Below are positions 34,183 through 41,918 of a stretch of DNA of 64,000 bases, in pieces. Source of the DNA: an uncultured Treponema sp. (GTDB lineage: Bacteria > Spirochaetota > Spirochaetia > Treponematales > Treponemataceae). The stretch spans positions 1 through 64,000 of the forward strand of contig CAJUBD010000013.1 in assembly GCA_910584475.1 (NCBI GenBank), written 5' to 3'. The notes beneath the pieces were generated by a model that saw only the letters and a program-made list of their open reading frames with translations, did no database searches and had not been told where the DNA came from. How positions within the stretch are numbered: position 1 is the first letter of the stretch; each line of letters starts with the position of its first letter. A program made the translations under genes and the position numbers.

Positions 34183-34204
34183 TTAGCGCAATATTGCGCT
34201 AATT
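34181..34204. repeat. Hairpin element copy 6
   Basis: AATTAGCGCA, loop ATAT, TGCGCTAATT; perfect 10-bp stem overlapping the lipoprotein stop codon. Rightmost copy. Confidence 0.78.
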
Positions 34205-34400
34205 AAAACAAAATTTCTCAAAAAAAAGCCTGAAACTGCTTGCAAACCACATATATCCACGCGCAAAAAAAAAGTTGATTTCGGCAACAACAAATGAAAA
34301 CGATTTCGTCTGCGACCCGGCAAGCGGAAGTCACTCAGTTTTTGAGGCTCTTGTCAAATCAAAATACATATGCAACAATTTCCTTAAAGAATTAGCCTAA
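34203..34400 (+). pseudogene. C-terminal remnant of a DNA methyltransferase
   Basis: An open frame of 65 codons without a start reads KSLKLLANHI, then LISATTNENDFVCDPASGS, matching the end of adenine or N4-cytosine DNA methylases, where a K-P/S-x-x-L-L helix precedes a T-N-E-N-D-x-V-x-D-P-x-x-G-S SAM-binding motif. The N-terminal part is missing, being cut off at hairpin element copy 6. It is followed after 22 bases by the transposase, so an insertion or deletion probably destroyed it. Confidence 0.5.
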
Positions 34401-34421
34401 AAAATTTAAGGAACTGAAAAA

Positions 34422-35723
34422 ATGGAAAATCAACTCTCGCAAGCGGCTCTTTACAAAAAGAGCCTTGTCTTGCGCTGTCTTAACGGGGAAATGACGACCC
34501 GACAGGCGGCGATGGAAAGTGGCATTGTTCAACGGACAATTCAAAAGCTTGTTGCCCGCTACAAAGAAATCGGCGACACGGCTTTGCTTCACGGCAATAT
34601 GGGAAAGAAGAAGGCTTCTCCAGAATTGGAAGCAAAGCGGAAGAAAGTGGAGGACATCTTTTTGAACACTCGCGTGAACGGCAAGAATCCGTTCGACGGC
34701 ATAACTTACTCGATGACAAAAGTCATTCTCGAAGAAGAGTTTAATATCAAGGTGGGCAGGACTTGGCTCATAAAAGTCCTCAATGAACTCGGATACAAGA
34801 CTCCGATAAGGCACAGGCTTTCAAAAAAGAAAGCGTCGCTTTGGCGGGAGCGAATGTTGCATAAAGGCGAGCTTGTGCAAGGGGACGGAACAGTTTTCGC
34901 TTGGTTCAAGGACGGGGTGAAGTATTGCATACAAGGTTTTGTCGATGACGCGACCGGCGAGCCGTATCTTTATATGACGAAGCGCGAATGTCTTTTGGGA
35001 TATGTCGAGGCGTTCAGAATTATGGCGGAAACCGAGGGAATTCCAATGGCGATTTATCCCGACAGGGCGGGCGTTTTTTTCGTGAACAACAGGAAAGCTG
35101 ACGACGGCAAGAAACACATGACGCAGTTCGGAATAATGATGGAAAACATGGGAGTTGACATGTTCCCCGCGCACAGTCCTGAGGCGAAAGGGCGCATCGA
35201 GCGATTTTGGGAAACAATCAAGCACAGGCTTCCGAATTTGTTTGTTTTGAAAGGAATCGACACCGTTGAAAAGGCGAACGATTTTTTGCGAAACGAATTT
35301 CCCAAATTGTGGCGAAAATGGTTTCCCGTAAATCCCGCAAGCGACGAGACGTTTTTTGTCAAGGCCGACATGAACGAAGTCAGCAAAATCTTGAAAGCAA
35401 CGTTTCCCGGAAAAGTTGACAGGGGCGGAATTTTCCACTTCAAGGGCTACAAATTTTTCTGTCCTGAACTTTACGGAAAAAACATTCTTATTTTCCTAAA
35501 CGAAAAAGAGGGGCTTTGGGTTGAGGACAGGAACAATCCGAACAAGCGTTACATTCCGCGCCTCGTGGAGACGGACACTTCGGGCAATATGCCGTTTGTG
35601 ATGCAGGATTTGATTGAGCGAACATTCTTGAAGAGCGCAAAGCCAAGATTTCGAGAGGTTTACATCGACATCGACGATGTTGTGCTTTCTCAAGTCAAAC
35701 GCAAAAAAACGGCCGTCGCATAA
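34422..35723 (+). mobile_element. IS1202/ISNCY-like DDE transposase
   Basis: 433 residues, intact. N-terminal helix-turn-helix (MTTRQAAMESGIVQRTIQKLVARY, residues 25-48) followed by a DDE catalytic core: first Asp in VQGDGTVFAWF, second in IYPDRAGVFF, Glu in SPEAKGRIERFWET. The C-terminal SH3-like region (about 330-430) is typical of this ISNCY subgroup. RBS AAGGAA. No convincing terminal inverted repeats or target duplication were found by eye; CCACAT near 34250 and a CCCACATT complement near 35775 are only weakly alike. The element sits at the change from ICE to chromosomal style. Confidence 0.85.
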
Positions 35724-36119
35724 AATAAAGGACAGCAACAAAAAGAAACTCACGTCAAAACCCGCTTAAAAAATGTGGGTCAAGAGCGTTTTAAATTACC
35801 CGCCAAAAGCCACAAGAAAATACGTATTTTCTCCAAAAATTTTTCGGGAAAAACCACAACTTTGCAAAAATTTCAAAATTTTCACAAAAAAAACCAAAAA
35901 AATTTGAAAAAAAACACGCGAATATTTAAAAAGTTATTGACAGAAGTTTTTAAAAAGAGAATTCTTTATTCAGAAAGAGAATTTTTTTTTTAAGAAAAAA
36001 ACGTATAAAAATTCCGCGCGATTTTTTTCGACAATTTTATTTTAAAATTGTCATCGCACGAAATCAAAAAAATTCCAAACAAAAATAACGCGGTCGCTTT
36101 TTGTTTCAACTCGAAAAAT
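35724..36119. other. A-rich gap between IS and chromosomal genes
   Basis: A strongly A-rich stretch with no convincing gene; its short open frames are Lys/Asn/Phe homopolymer-like. It contains ACCCGC and GTGGGT near 35761-35779 and a palindrome at 36030-36052. It may hold the right end of the IS or of the ICE; no att repeat is identifiable with only one side visible. Confidence 0.4.
36030..36052. terminator. Palindrome between convergent units
   Basis: GACAATTTT, loop ATTTT, AAAATTGTC: perfect 9-bp stem. Lies about 70 bases past the hemerythrin stop. No long T run, so weak as an intrinsic terminator. Confidence 0.35.
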
Positions 36120-36584
36120 TTATTTTTTCCCCAAATACGCTTTCAAGTCGTCAACATAAAGTCTATCGGTGTGCGCGATGTGCGAAAGAATCCAGTCGTA
36201 CAAGAATCTCACGAATTCTGTCGAGGAATGAAAAGTTTCTTTTTCAAAATTTTGGGATTTTTCCAAAACTGTTTTCGCGAATTCTGCGTGTTCCGTTTTG
36301 TGCATATCAAAATCTTTGTAGCCGCAAACTTGCATTAATTTTTCTTCATGTGCAAAATGAGTTTTAACATAATCCGTGCATTCTCTGAGTGCGATGCTGA
36401 CGGCACCCTTTCGCACTGCGTTGTTGCCCAATATAACTGCCTTGTAAAGTGCATTGCACAATTTTACGAGATGCTTGTGCTCATCATCAATAATTGGGAT
36501 TCCAATCAAAAATAGATCTTCACAAACAATGAGATTTTCATTTTCAGGTGGATTTATATTTCCCGATTCCATAGTTTCAATCAT
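36120..36584 (-). CDS. Bacteriohemerythrin
   Basis: 154 residues, the usual single-domain length. All di-iron ligands are in place: His36 (DDEHK), His76 and Glu80 (HFAHE), His95 and His99 (HKTEH), His135 and Asp140 (HIAHTD). It binds oxygen reversibly, for sensing, delivery or scavenging in a microaerophilic or anaerobic cell. Residue 43 is Cys (KLCNALYK), the position that is UGA in the tandem copy upstream. Follows that copy after 30 bases, likely on the same transcript. Confidence 0.93.
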   Translation of the reverse strand: MIETMESGNINPPENENLIVCEDLFLIGIPIIDDEHKHLVKLCNALYKAVILGNNAVRKGAVSIALRECTDYVKTHFAHEEKLMQVCGYKDFDMHKTEHAEFAKTVLEKSQNFEKETFHSSTEFVRFLYDWILSHIAHTDRLYVDDLKAYLGKK

Positions 36585-36614
36585 ATCACTTCGCTATAAA
36601 AATTCAATGGGTGT

Positions 36615-37073
36615 CTACACCCCTCCCATAGTAAGGTACGCTTTCAAATCATCGACAAAAAGTCTGTCCGTGTGCGCGATGTGTGAAAGAATCCAGCCAT
36701 ATAGAAATTTCACCAATTTCAGCGCAAAATGAAAATCTTCTTGGTCGAAATTTGTACATTTTTCCAAAACCAATTTTGAAAACTCGGTATGCTCCCTTTT
36801 ATGCATATCAAAATCTTTGTAGCCACAGAGCAGCATCAATTGTTCTTCATGGGCAAAATGCGTGTTAATGTAATCCGCGCATTCTCTTAACGCAATGCGA
36901 ACTGCCCAATTTCGCAATGAATTGTCGCCCGACATAACCACCTTGTAAAGTTCGTTTCACAATTCCACCAATCGCTTGTGTTCGTCGTCGATGACTGGAA
37001 TTCCAATGGCAAAACGGTCTTCCCAGACAATGAGGTTTTCATTTTCAGGCAGATTTGTTGTCTTAAATTCCAT
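36615..37073 (-). pseudogene. Second bacteriohemerythrin with in-frame UGA at codon 39
   Basis: The frame opens at ATG 37073 (MEFKTTNLPENENLIVWED) and aligns along its whole length with the downstream copy. Codon 39 (complement 36957-36959) is TGA where the paralogue has Cys43 (VEL-stop-NELYK versus VKLCNALYK). The remaining 113 codons are intact and keep the ligands in HFAHEE, MHKREH and HIAHTD; the first ligand His lies before the UGA (DDEHK). Options: a recent nonsense mutation, re-initiation at MVMSGD giving a shorter protein, or selenocysteine insertion. Conservation of everything after the stop argues the mutation is recent or the codon is read. Confidence 0.75.
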
Positions 37074-37135
37074 TATTAAATTATAACATACAACTACAAA
37101 AAGTCAATAATCTTTTGAAGGTTTCTTTTGAAGGT

Positions 37136-37313
37136 TTAAACTTGTCGTTGGAAATGTCGCCGACAAGTTTAACTTCGAGTTTTGTTCCGAAACTCGTTTA
37201 TTGCACAGCCCGCTCGCGCGGGCGAAATCAAGTTCCTCAGAAATTGAAATTTCCTGCGGACTTAATTTTTTTGAACATTTAAGATTTGCGTTAAAGATAT
37301 TGCCGCAAATTTA
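37136..37313. repeat. Array of four stem-loops upstream of hemerythrin genes
   Basis: TTAAACTTGTCG with CGACAAGTTTAA (37136-37147, 37161-37172; 12 bp); CGAGTTT with AAACTCG (37176-37182, 37190-37196); GCCCGC with GCGGGC (37208-37223); and ATTTGCG with CGCAAAT extended by TTAA arms (37279-37313). The gap separates the aldo/keto reductase stop from the first hemerythrin start, so part acts as terminator or 5' leader. Confidence 0.55.
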
Positions 37314-37340
37314 ATTTCGTTTTCAAAACACAACATTTTT

Positions 37341-38471
37341 TTATCCCAAAACTTTCGCGAAAGCGGACATCACGTCCGCAATTTTAATTTGCTGCGGACA
37401 AACTTTTTCGCATGAACGGCACGAAACACAATTTAAAGGATGCGCTTCTTTCGGCTGTCCAGAAAAATACATCGGCGAAATAAAATCCCATTGTCCGCTC
37501 GCGACAGTAAAATTATGCTCGTTGTAAAGCGAAATGATTTTTGGGATGTCAAGGTTTTGCGGACAATGCGAAGTGCAATATCGGCAAGATGTGCACGGAA
37601 TTTGATCCGCCGAAAGCCAATCTTTCGCAATTTGCGCGAGCGTCCTTTCTTCCATTTCATTAAGCGGCTTGTCTTGTGCGAAAGTCGCGATGTTTTGTTC
37701 CAATTGCTCTTGGTTAGACATTCCGCTCAAAATCACGGTCGCGCCGATTCCCTGCAAAAACCGAAACGCCCATGCCGTGGCGCTTTCATTCGGTCGAAGC
37801 GTGCCCAATTTTTTTGCGGCGGATTCAGGCAGTTTGCAAAGGCTTCCTCCGCGCAACGGCTCCATCACCCAAAGCGGAATTTTATACTTTTGCAAAAGCG
37901 CGACCTTTTCCTTTCCGTGTTGGAATGTCCAGTCAAGCCAATTTATTTGAAGTTGGCAAAATTCCATGTCGCTTCCATAGGCTTTCAAAAATCGTTCCAA
38001 AACATCAAGTTCGCCGTGGCAAGAAAATCCCAAATGTTTTATGCGTCCATTTTTCTTTTGCTCAATCAAAAAATCATAAATGCCGAATTTCGGGTCAAGG
38101 TATTCGTTGATGTTCATCTCGCAGACATTGTGAAAAAGATAAAAATCAAAAAAATCCACGCGGCATTTTTCAAGTTGCTTTTCAAAAATTTCTTTTACCT
38201 TGGGCATATTCGCCAAATCGTAGCCAGGAAATTTCGAAGCCAAAAAAAATTTTTCGCGCGGATATTCACCGAGAATTTTTCCCATCACCAGTTCCGAATT
38301 TCCGTCATGATAGCCCCAAGCCGTGTCGTAATAATTTATGCCTGAATCCATCGCGGTTTTCACCATTTTCGCGACGGCGGCTTCGTTAATTTTTCCGTCC
38401 GTGCAAGGAAGCCTCATCGCACCAAATCCAAGCGCAGAAATTTTTTCATCTTGAAAATTTTTGAAAATCAT
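37341..38471 (-). CDS. Aldo/keto reductase with C-terminal 4Fe-4S motifs
   Basis: 376 residues. The AKR barrel (about 1-285) has the active-site tetrad pattern: YDTAWGYHDG with Asp and Tyr near 49-55, Lys in LASKFP (near 84), His in YLFHNV (near 113). The last 90 residues hold two ferredoxin-like cysteine clusters, CTSCRYCTSHCPQ and CVSCRSCEKVCPQ. This is the known AKR subgroup with an iron-sulfur tail in anaerobes, substrate unknown. Its promoter overlaps a GGTATA/TATACC operator; the XRE gene lies just upstream. Confidence 0.92.
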   Translation of the reverse strand: MIFKNFQDEKISALGFGAMRLPCTDGKINEAAVAKMVKTAMDSGINYYDTAWGYHDGNSELVMGKILGEYPREKFFLASKFPGYDLANMPKVKEIFEKQLEKCRVDFFDFYLFHNVCEMNINEYLDPKFGIYDFLIEQKKNGRIKHLGFSCHGELDVLERFLKAYGSDMEFCQLQINWLDWTFQHGKEKVALLQKYKIPLWVMEPLRGGSLCKLPESAAKKLGTLRPNESATAWAFRFLQGIGATVILSGMSNQEQLEQNIATFAQDKPLNEMEERTLAQIAKDWLSADQIPCTSCRYCTSHCPQNLDIPKIISLYNEHNFTVASGQWDFISPMYFSGQPKEAHPLNCVSCRSCEKVCPQQIKIADVMSAFAKVLG

Positions 38472-38500
38472 AATTTCTCCTAAAATGTGATATCGAACAA

Positions 38501-38518
38501 GGTATAGAAAATTATACC
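38501..38518. promoter_or_regulatory. Operator over the aldo/keto reductase promoter
   Basis: GGTATA, six bases, TATACC, a perfect inverted repeat. The minus-strand -10 TATAAT (38511-38516) is inside it; the -35 TTGCGT is at 38534-38539, 17 bases away. ATACCACTAA (38514-38523) recurs at 38982-38991, at the start codon of the XRE gene, so this regulator likely controls both. Confidence 0.55.
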
Positions 38519-38554
38519 ACTAATTTTTCAGAAACGCAATTGAAACTCGTTTAT

Positions 38555-38983
38555 TTATAAAGAATCCTTTTTACTTTCGGGCGAGGCAACTTTTCGCAAC
38601 GGAGCTCGTTCATTGCGTCGTTCAATGTATTTTCCGCTAGCAATGCGCATCGCGACTTGCCGCAAAATTTTTTCCGACACTTCATCAGCGATGTTTGTAA
38701 ATTCTTTTTTAACTGTATCGCGCACCGCGACATTCAGCTGTTTGTCGAATTCAAAATCCATGTCAATGTCGCTGTAAATTTCCGAAGGCTTTTTGTTGAA
38801 GATGTTGCAAAGTCCGCAAAGCAAGTCGTCGCTTATTCCTGTCTTTCCGCTTTCAATATTCGCAATATGTGAAGTTGATTTTTCCAATTTTTCTGCGAGA
38901 GCTTCTTGTGTAAAGCCTTTTTCTTCTCGAAAATTCTTTAAATTTTTTGCCACCGCTCGCCTTATACTTTCAATCGTAGTCAT
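38555..38983 (-). CDS. XRE-family transcriptional regulator
   Basis: 142 residues. The N-terminal Cro/C1 helix-turn-helix (about 10-65) reads GFTQEALAEKLEKSTSHIANIESGKTGISDDLL with the second helix and recognition helix in the usual place. The C-terminal part is a short, charged helical segment, perhaps for dimerisation. A repeat of the downstream operator decamer overlaps its start codon, which suggests autoregulation. Confidence 0.9.
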   Translation of the reverse strand: MTTIESIRRAVAKNLKNFREEKGFTQEALAEKLEKSTSHIANIESGKTGISDDLLCGLCNIFNKKPSEIYSDIDMDFEFDKQLNVAVRDTVKKEFTNIADEVSEKILRQVAMRIASGKYIERRNERAPLRKVASPESKKDSL

Positions 38984-39100
38984 ACCACTAAAATAAACTA
39001 TCGATTTTGTTTGATGAATAGTTTGAAAGTCGCAGGACTATGATTTTTATAAATATAGTTTTCGCGAAATTGAGCAATTGAATTTTTGAAGAGAATGAAC

Positions 39101-39126
39101 GAACCCCGCCGCAAGCGTCGGGGTTC
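39101..39126. terminator. Bidirectional terminator-like hairpin
   Basis: GAACCCCG (39101-39108) pairs with CGGGGTTC (39119-39126). Lies between the end of the ape-like operon and the XRE start, with T-rich or A-rich flanks on both sides. Confidence 0.5.
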
Positions 39127-39246
39127 AAAACTCTCCGCACAAATCAAAATTTGAAAGCGAGGAAATTCGACAGGCGGTTTTAAGATAAAATCCATTCCGA
39201 AATATTTTCTCGTTTTGTCAAGAAATGTTCCGGAATGGGAAAATTT

Positions 39247-40494
39247 TTATATTTTCTTGAAAATCAGCGAAGTGTTCACGCCGCCGAACGCGAAATTGTT
39301 TGACATAACAATGTCTGTTTTTATTTCGCGGCCGCTTCCCATGATGTAGTCGAGCTTTCCGCATTCGCCGTCGAGATTTTCGCTCGTGAGATTCAGCGTC
39401 GGATGGAACCAGCCGTCGCGCATCATATTTATGGCGACCCACGCTTCAATCGTGCCGCACGCGCCGAGAGTGTGTCCTGTGTAACTTTTCGTGGAACTGA
39501 TTGGAACCGCGCGCTTGAACACGCTTTCCGTGGCGTTCGTTTCGGCAATGTCGCCGTGACCTGTCGCCGTTCCGTGCGCGTTCACGTAGCCGATTTCGTC
39601 AGGACTGATTTTAGCGTCTTCGACCGCAAGTTCAATCGCACGAGCCATCGTCGCCTGATTCGGAGTGGTGATATGGTTGCCGTCTTGGTTCGTGCCGAAG
39701 CCGATGATTTCCGCGAATATTTTCGCGCCACGCGCTTTCGCGTGTTCGTATTCTTCCAAAATCAAAGTGCCCGCGCCTTCTCCAATCACAAGTCCATCGC
39801 GCTCCTTGCTGAACGGGGAGGGGGTGGTTTTCGGCGCATCGTTTTTCGTGCTCGCCGCGTAGAGCGTGTCAAAAATGTCGCTGTCCGCCGCCGAAAGTTC
39901 CTCCGCGCCGCCTGCAATCATCATATCCTGAAAGCCGTAGGCGATTTGCTCGTAGGAATATCCGATGGACTGGCTTCCCGAAGTGCAAGCCGTATTCGTC
40001 GTGATAATGCGTCCGCGAATTTGAAAGTACACGCTCAAATTGGAAGCCGCCGTCTGAGGCATCGCGCGAACATAAGTCGTAGCGTCCATTCGCGAACAAT
40101 CGTTAGTTTCAAGCATGTGGCAAAAATCCATGTTCGCGTCCAAACTTCCCATGCACGAGCCGTAGGAAATTCCCGTGCGCCCATTGTGGATTTCTTCGAC
40201 AGTGTTTCCTTCCGCATCCACAAGACCCGCCATCCTTAAAGCGTCGTCCGTCGCCTGAAGCGCGAGCCGAGAAACGCGACCCATCGAACGAATTTTTTTT
40301 CGTGGGTAAGCGCGCAATTCTTTTGTGTACGGAGCGGCAAGCCGCGTGTTCATTCCGTCGCCGAATTTGTCCCAATCGTCCATTCGCACGACGCAATTTT
40401 GCAAGCCTTTCAGCGTCGCCAAAATTTCTTCCCAAGTGTCGCCGAGCGAACTACAAATGCCCGCGCCCGTAATCACAACTCTTCGTTTTTCCAT
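39247..40494 (-). CDS. Beta-ketoacyl-ACP synthase, ApeR-like
   Basis: 415 residues. Thiolase-fold KAS with the Cys-His-His triad: Cys in NTACTSGSQSIG (near 170), His in VNAHGTATGHGD (near 312), His in TKSYTGHTLGACG (near 350). It condenses malonyl-ACP with an acyl-ACP. Fourth gene of a leftward run KS, dehydratase, reductase, KS, matching the apeO-P-Q-R order of aryl-polyene clusters. A FabF role in ordinary fatty-acid synthesis is the alternative. Three hairpins lie in the 92-base gap before it. Confidence 0.88.
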   Translation of the reverse strand: MEKRRVVITGAGICSSLGDTWEEILATLKGLQNCVVRMDDWDKFGDGMNTRLAAPYTKELRAYPRKKIRSMGRVSRLALQATDDALRMAGLVDAEGNTVEEIHNGRTGISYGSCMGSLDANMDFCHMLETNDCSRMDATTYVRAMPQTAASNLSVYFQIRGRIITTNTACTSGSQSIGYSYEQIAYGFQDMMIAGGAEELSAADSDIFDTLYAASTKNDAPKTTPSPFSKERDGLVIGEGAGTLILEEYEHAKARGAKIFAEIIGFGTNQDGNHITTPNQATMARAIELAVEDAKISPDEIGYVNAHGTATGHGDIAETNATESVFKRAVPISSTKSYTGHTLGACGTIEAWVAINMMRDGWFHPTLNLTSENLDGECGKLDYIMGSGREIKTDIVMSNNFAFGGVNTSLIFKKI

Positions 40495-40510
40495 TATTAC
40501 TTCTCCTGTC

Positions 40511-40587
40511 GCATTTCCGAATGGAAATGCAGTCTTATAAAATAGTTTGCGAGCAAACTATGATGACAACAGCGGCTTTGCCGCTGT
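40511..40587. repeat. Three consecutive hairpins between reductase and ketosynthase genes
   Basis: GCATTTCC, GAAT, GGAAATGC (40511-40530); ATAGTTTGC, GA, GCAAACTAT (40542-40561); ACAGCGGC, TTT, GCCGCTGT (40569-40587). They fill the 92-base intercistronic gap and could set transcript ends or stability. Confidence 0.6.
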
Positions 40588-41324
40588 CATACTATTCCTC
40601 CATTTACATTGATGACTTGTCGCGTAATGTAACTCGCGCCTTCCGACAAAAGGAAAATCGCCGCCGCCGCAACTTCTTCGGGAGTGCCAGCGCGGTTCAT
40701 CGGAATTGTCGGCAAAATCATATCGAGCGGTGCGTCCTTGATCATTTCAGTTTCGATTACGCCGGGCGCAATGCAATTCACCGTGATTTTACGCTTCGCC
40801 AATTCCACCGCCAAAGCTTTTGTCGCGCCGATGATTCCCGCTTTTGACGCACTGTAGTTCACTTGGCCGCGATTTCCCATAACGCCGCTCACAGAAGCGA
40901 TTGTGATAATCCTGCCTTTTTTCTGGCGGCACATCGGCATCACCAAAGGCTGAATCACATTGTAAAATCCGTCAAGGTTCGTGTGAATCACTTCGTCCCA
41001 ACTTTCCGCGCTCATTCCGGGAAAAGCCGCGTCGCGACAAATGCCGGCATTTTGGACTACGCCCCAAAACGCGCCGTTCGCCTCAGTGTACGCGTTCAAC
41101 TTTTGCTCGCAGTCCGCGCGGTCTGAAACATTGAATTGAAGCAATTCGCCATCGCCGCCCGCCGCCTTGATTTCATCCAAAAGCGTCTGCGCCTTTTCCG
41201 CGCCGCGATTGTAATGCGCCACGACGAAGTAACCTTCCTTCGCCGCCGCCAGCGCGATTGCCCGCCCGATTCCGCCGCTCGCACCAGTCACCAAAACTTT
41301 TTTCTGCAAATTTTCTTCAGCCAT
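40587..41324 (-). CDS. 3-oxoacyl-ACP reductase, ApeQ-like
   Basis: 245 residues, classical SDR. Cofactor motif TGASGGIGRAIALA (near 14-27), NAG-like NAGICRD, catalytic Ser in IASVSGVMG and the YSASK Tyr-Lys pair (near 155-159). It reduces 3-oxoacyl-ACP to 3-hydroxyacyl-ACP with NADPH. Located between the ApeP-like dehydratase and the second ketosynthase, as apeQ is in aryl-polyene clusters. Confidence 0.9.
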   Translation of the reverse strand: MAEENLQKKVLVTGASGGIGRAIALAAAKEGYFVVAHYNRGAEKAQTLLDEIKAAGGDGELLQFNVSDRADCEQKLNAYTEANGAFWGVVQNAGICRDAAFPGMSAESWDEVIHTNLDGFYNVIQPLVMPMCRQKKGRIITIASVSGVMGNRGQVNYSASKAGIIGATKALAVELAKRKITVNCIAPGVIETEMIKDAPLDMILPTIPMNRAGTPEEVAAAAIFLLSEGASYITRQVINVNGGIV

Positions 41325-41420
41325 AATTTTAACACTCCGTTTTATAAAAATTTATTTTTACTAATTTTAAATCGCCGCTATTTTCGATGACAAGTTAATT
41401 TCCTCTTTCATTTTAAAAAT

Positions 41421-41915
41421 TCATTTCGTCCGCAAAATGTTCAAGTCTTCGGTTTCCATTACAGTTACCGTTGTGGACACGGCTGGCGTTTCGGGGTTTT
41501 CGCTGGAAAACGCTTCGCCGTAATATGTCAAAATATTTTCCATTTCATCGACTTTTTTTATTTTGACATGAATCGAAGTTCCCGCCTTGAAAATCGGAAC
41601 GTTTGCCGAATAATTTATCAGGCTCAGCAAAAATCCAGGCTTCGGCTTGCAGCCCATTTCGTAGCCTGTCACTCCGCTCAAAGCCGAGATGCTTTGCGCG
41701 ATCAATTCAAACGCAATATATGAAGGTACTCCGCCGATTTCCTCGTCATAAAAAATGTTTTCCTTCGTGACGAGCGAAATTGATTCCAAAGTTCGCGCCG
41801 TCGTGTCATGCTGAACGAGATGGTCGAGCAAAAACATTTTGCTTTTGTGCGGCAAAAGTTCAATCAATTTTTCGCACGGAACATTTTGTGGTAATTCAAA
41901 TTTTTTTTCACCCAT
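41421..41915 (-). CDS. ApeP-like 3-hydroxyacyl-ACP dehydratase
   Basis: 164 residues, HotDog fold. LLPHKSKMFLLDHL opens the domain; the stretch GGVPSYIAFELIAQSISAL has the catalytic-helix pattern of the COG4706/ApeP group rather than the FabZ PHFPG pattern. It would dehydrate 3-hydroxyacyl-ACP to the enoyl form. Starts 3 bases after the upstream ketosynthase gene. Membership of the ApeP group is from motif memory. Confidence 0.8.
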   Translation of the reverse strand: MGEKKFELPQNVPCEKLIELLPHKSKMFLLDHLVQHDTTARTLESISLVTKENIFYDEEIGGVPSYIAFELIAQSISALSGVTGYEMGCKPKPGFLLSLINYSANVPIFKAGTSIHVKIKKVDEMENILTYYGEAFSSENPETPAVSTTVTVMETEDLNILRTK

Positions 41916-41918
41916 AAA

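Noticed and set aside
1..34400. Integrase gene or att site defining the element
   Set aside because: No tyrosine or serine recombinase and no flanking direct repeat were found; the left end lies outside the window.
35775..35993. 72-codon frame after the transposase
   Set aside because: Composition is Lys/Phe/Asn homopolymer-like in an A-rich stretch and there is no ribosome binding site.
37136..37313. CRISPR-like or REP array upstream of the hemerythrins
   Set aside because: The hairpins differ in sequence from each other, so there is no repeat unit.
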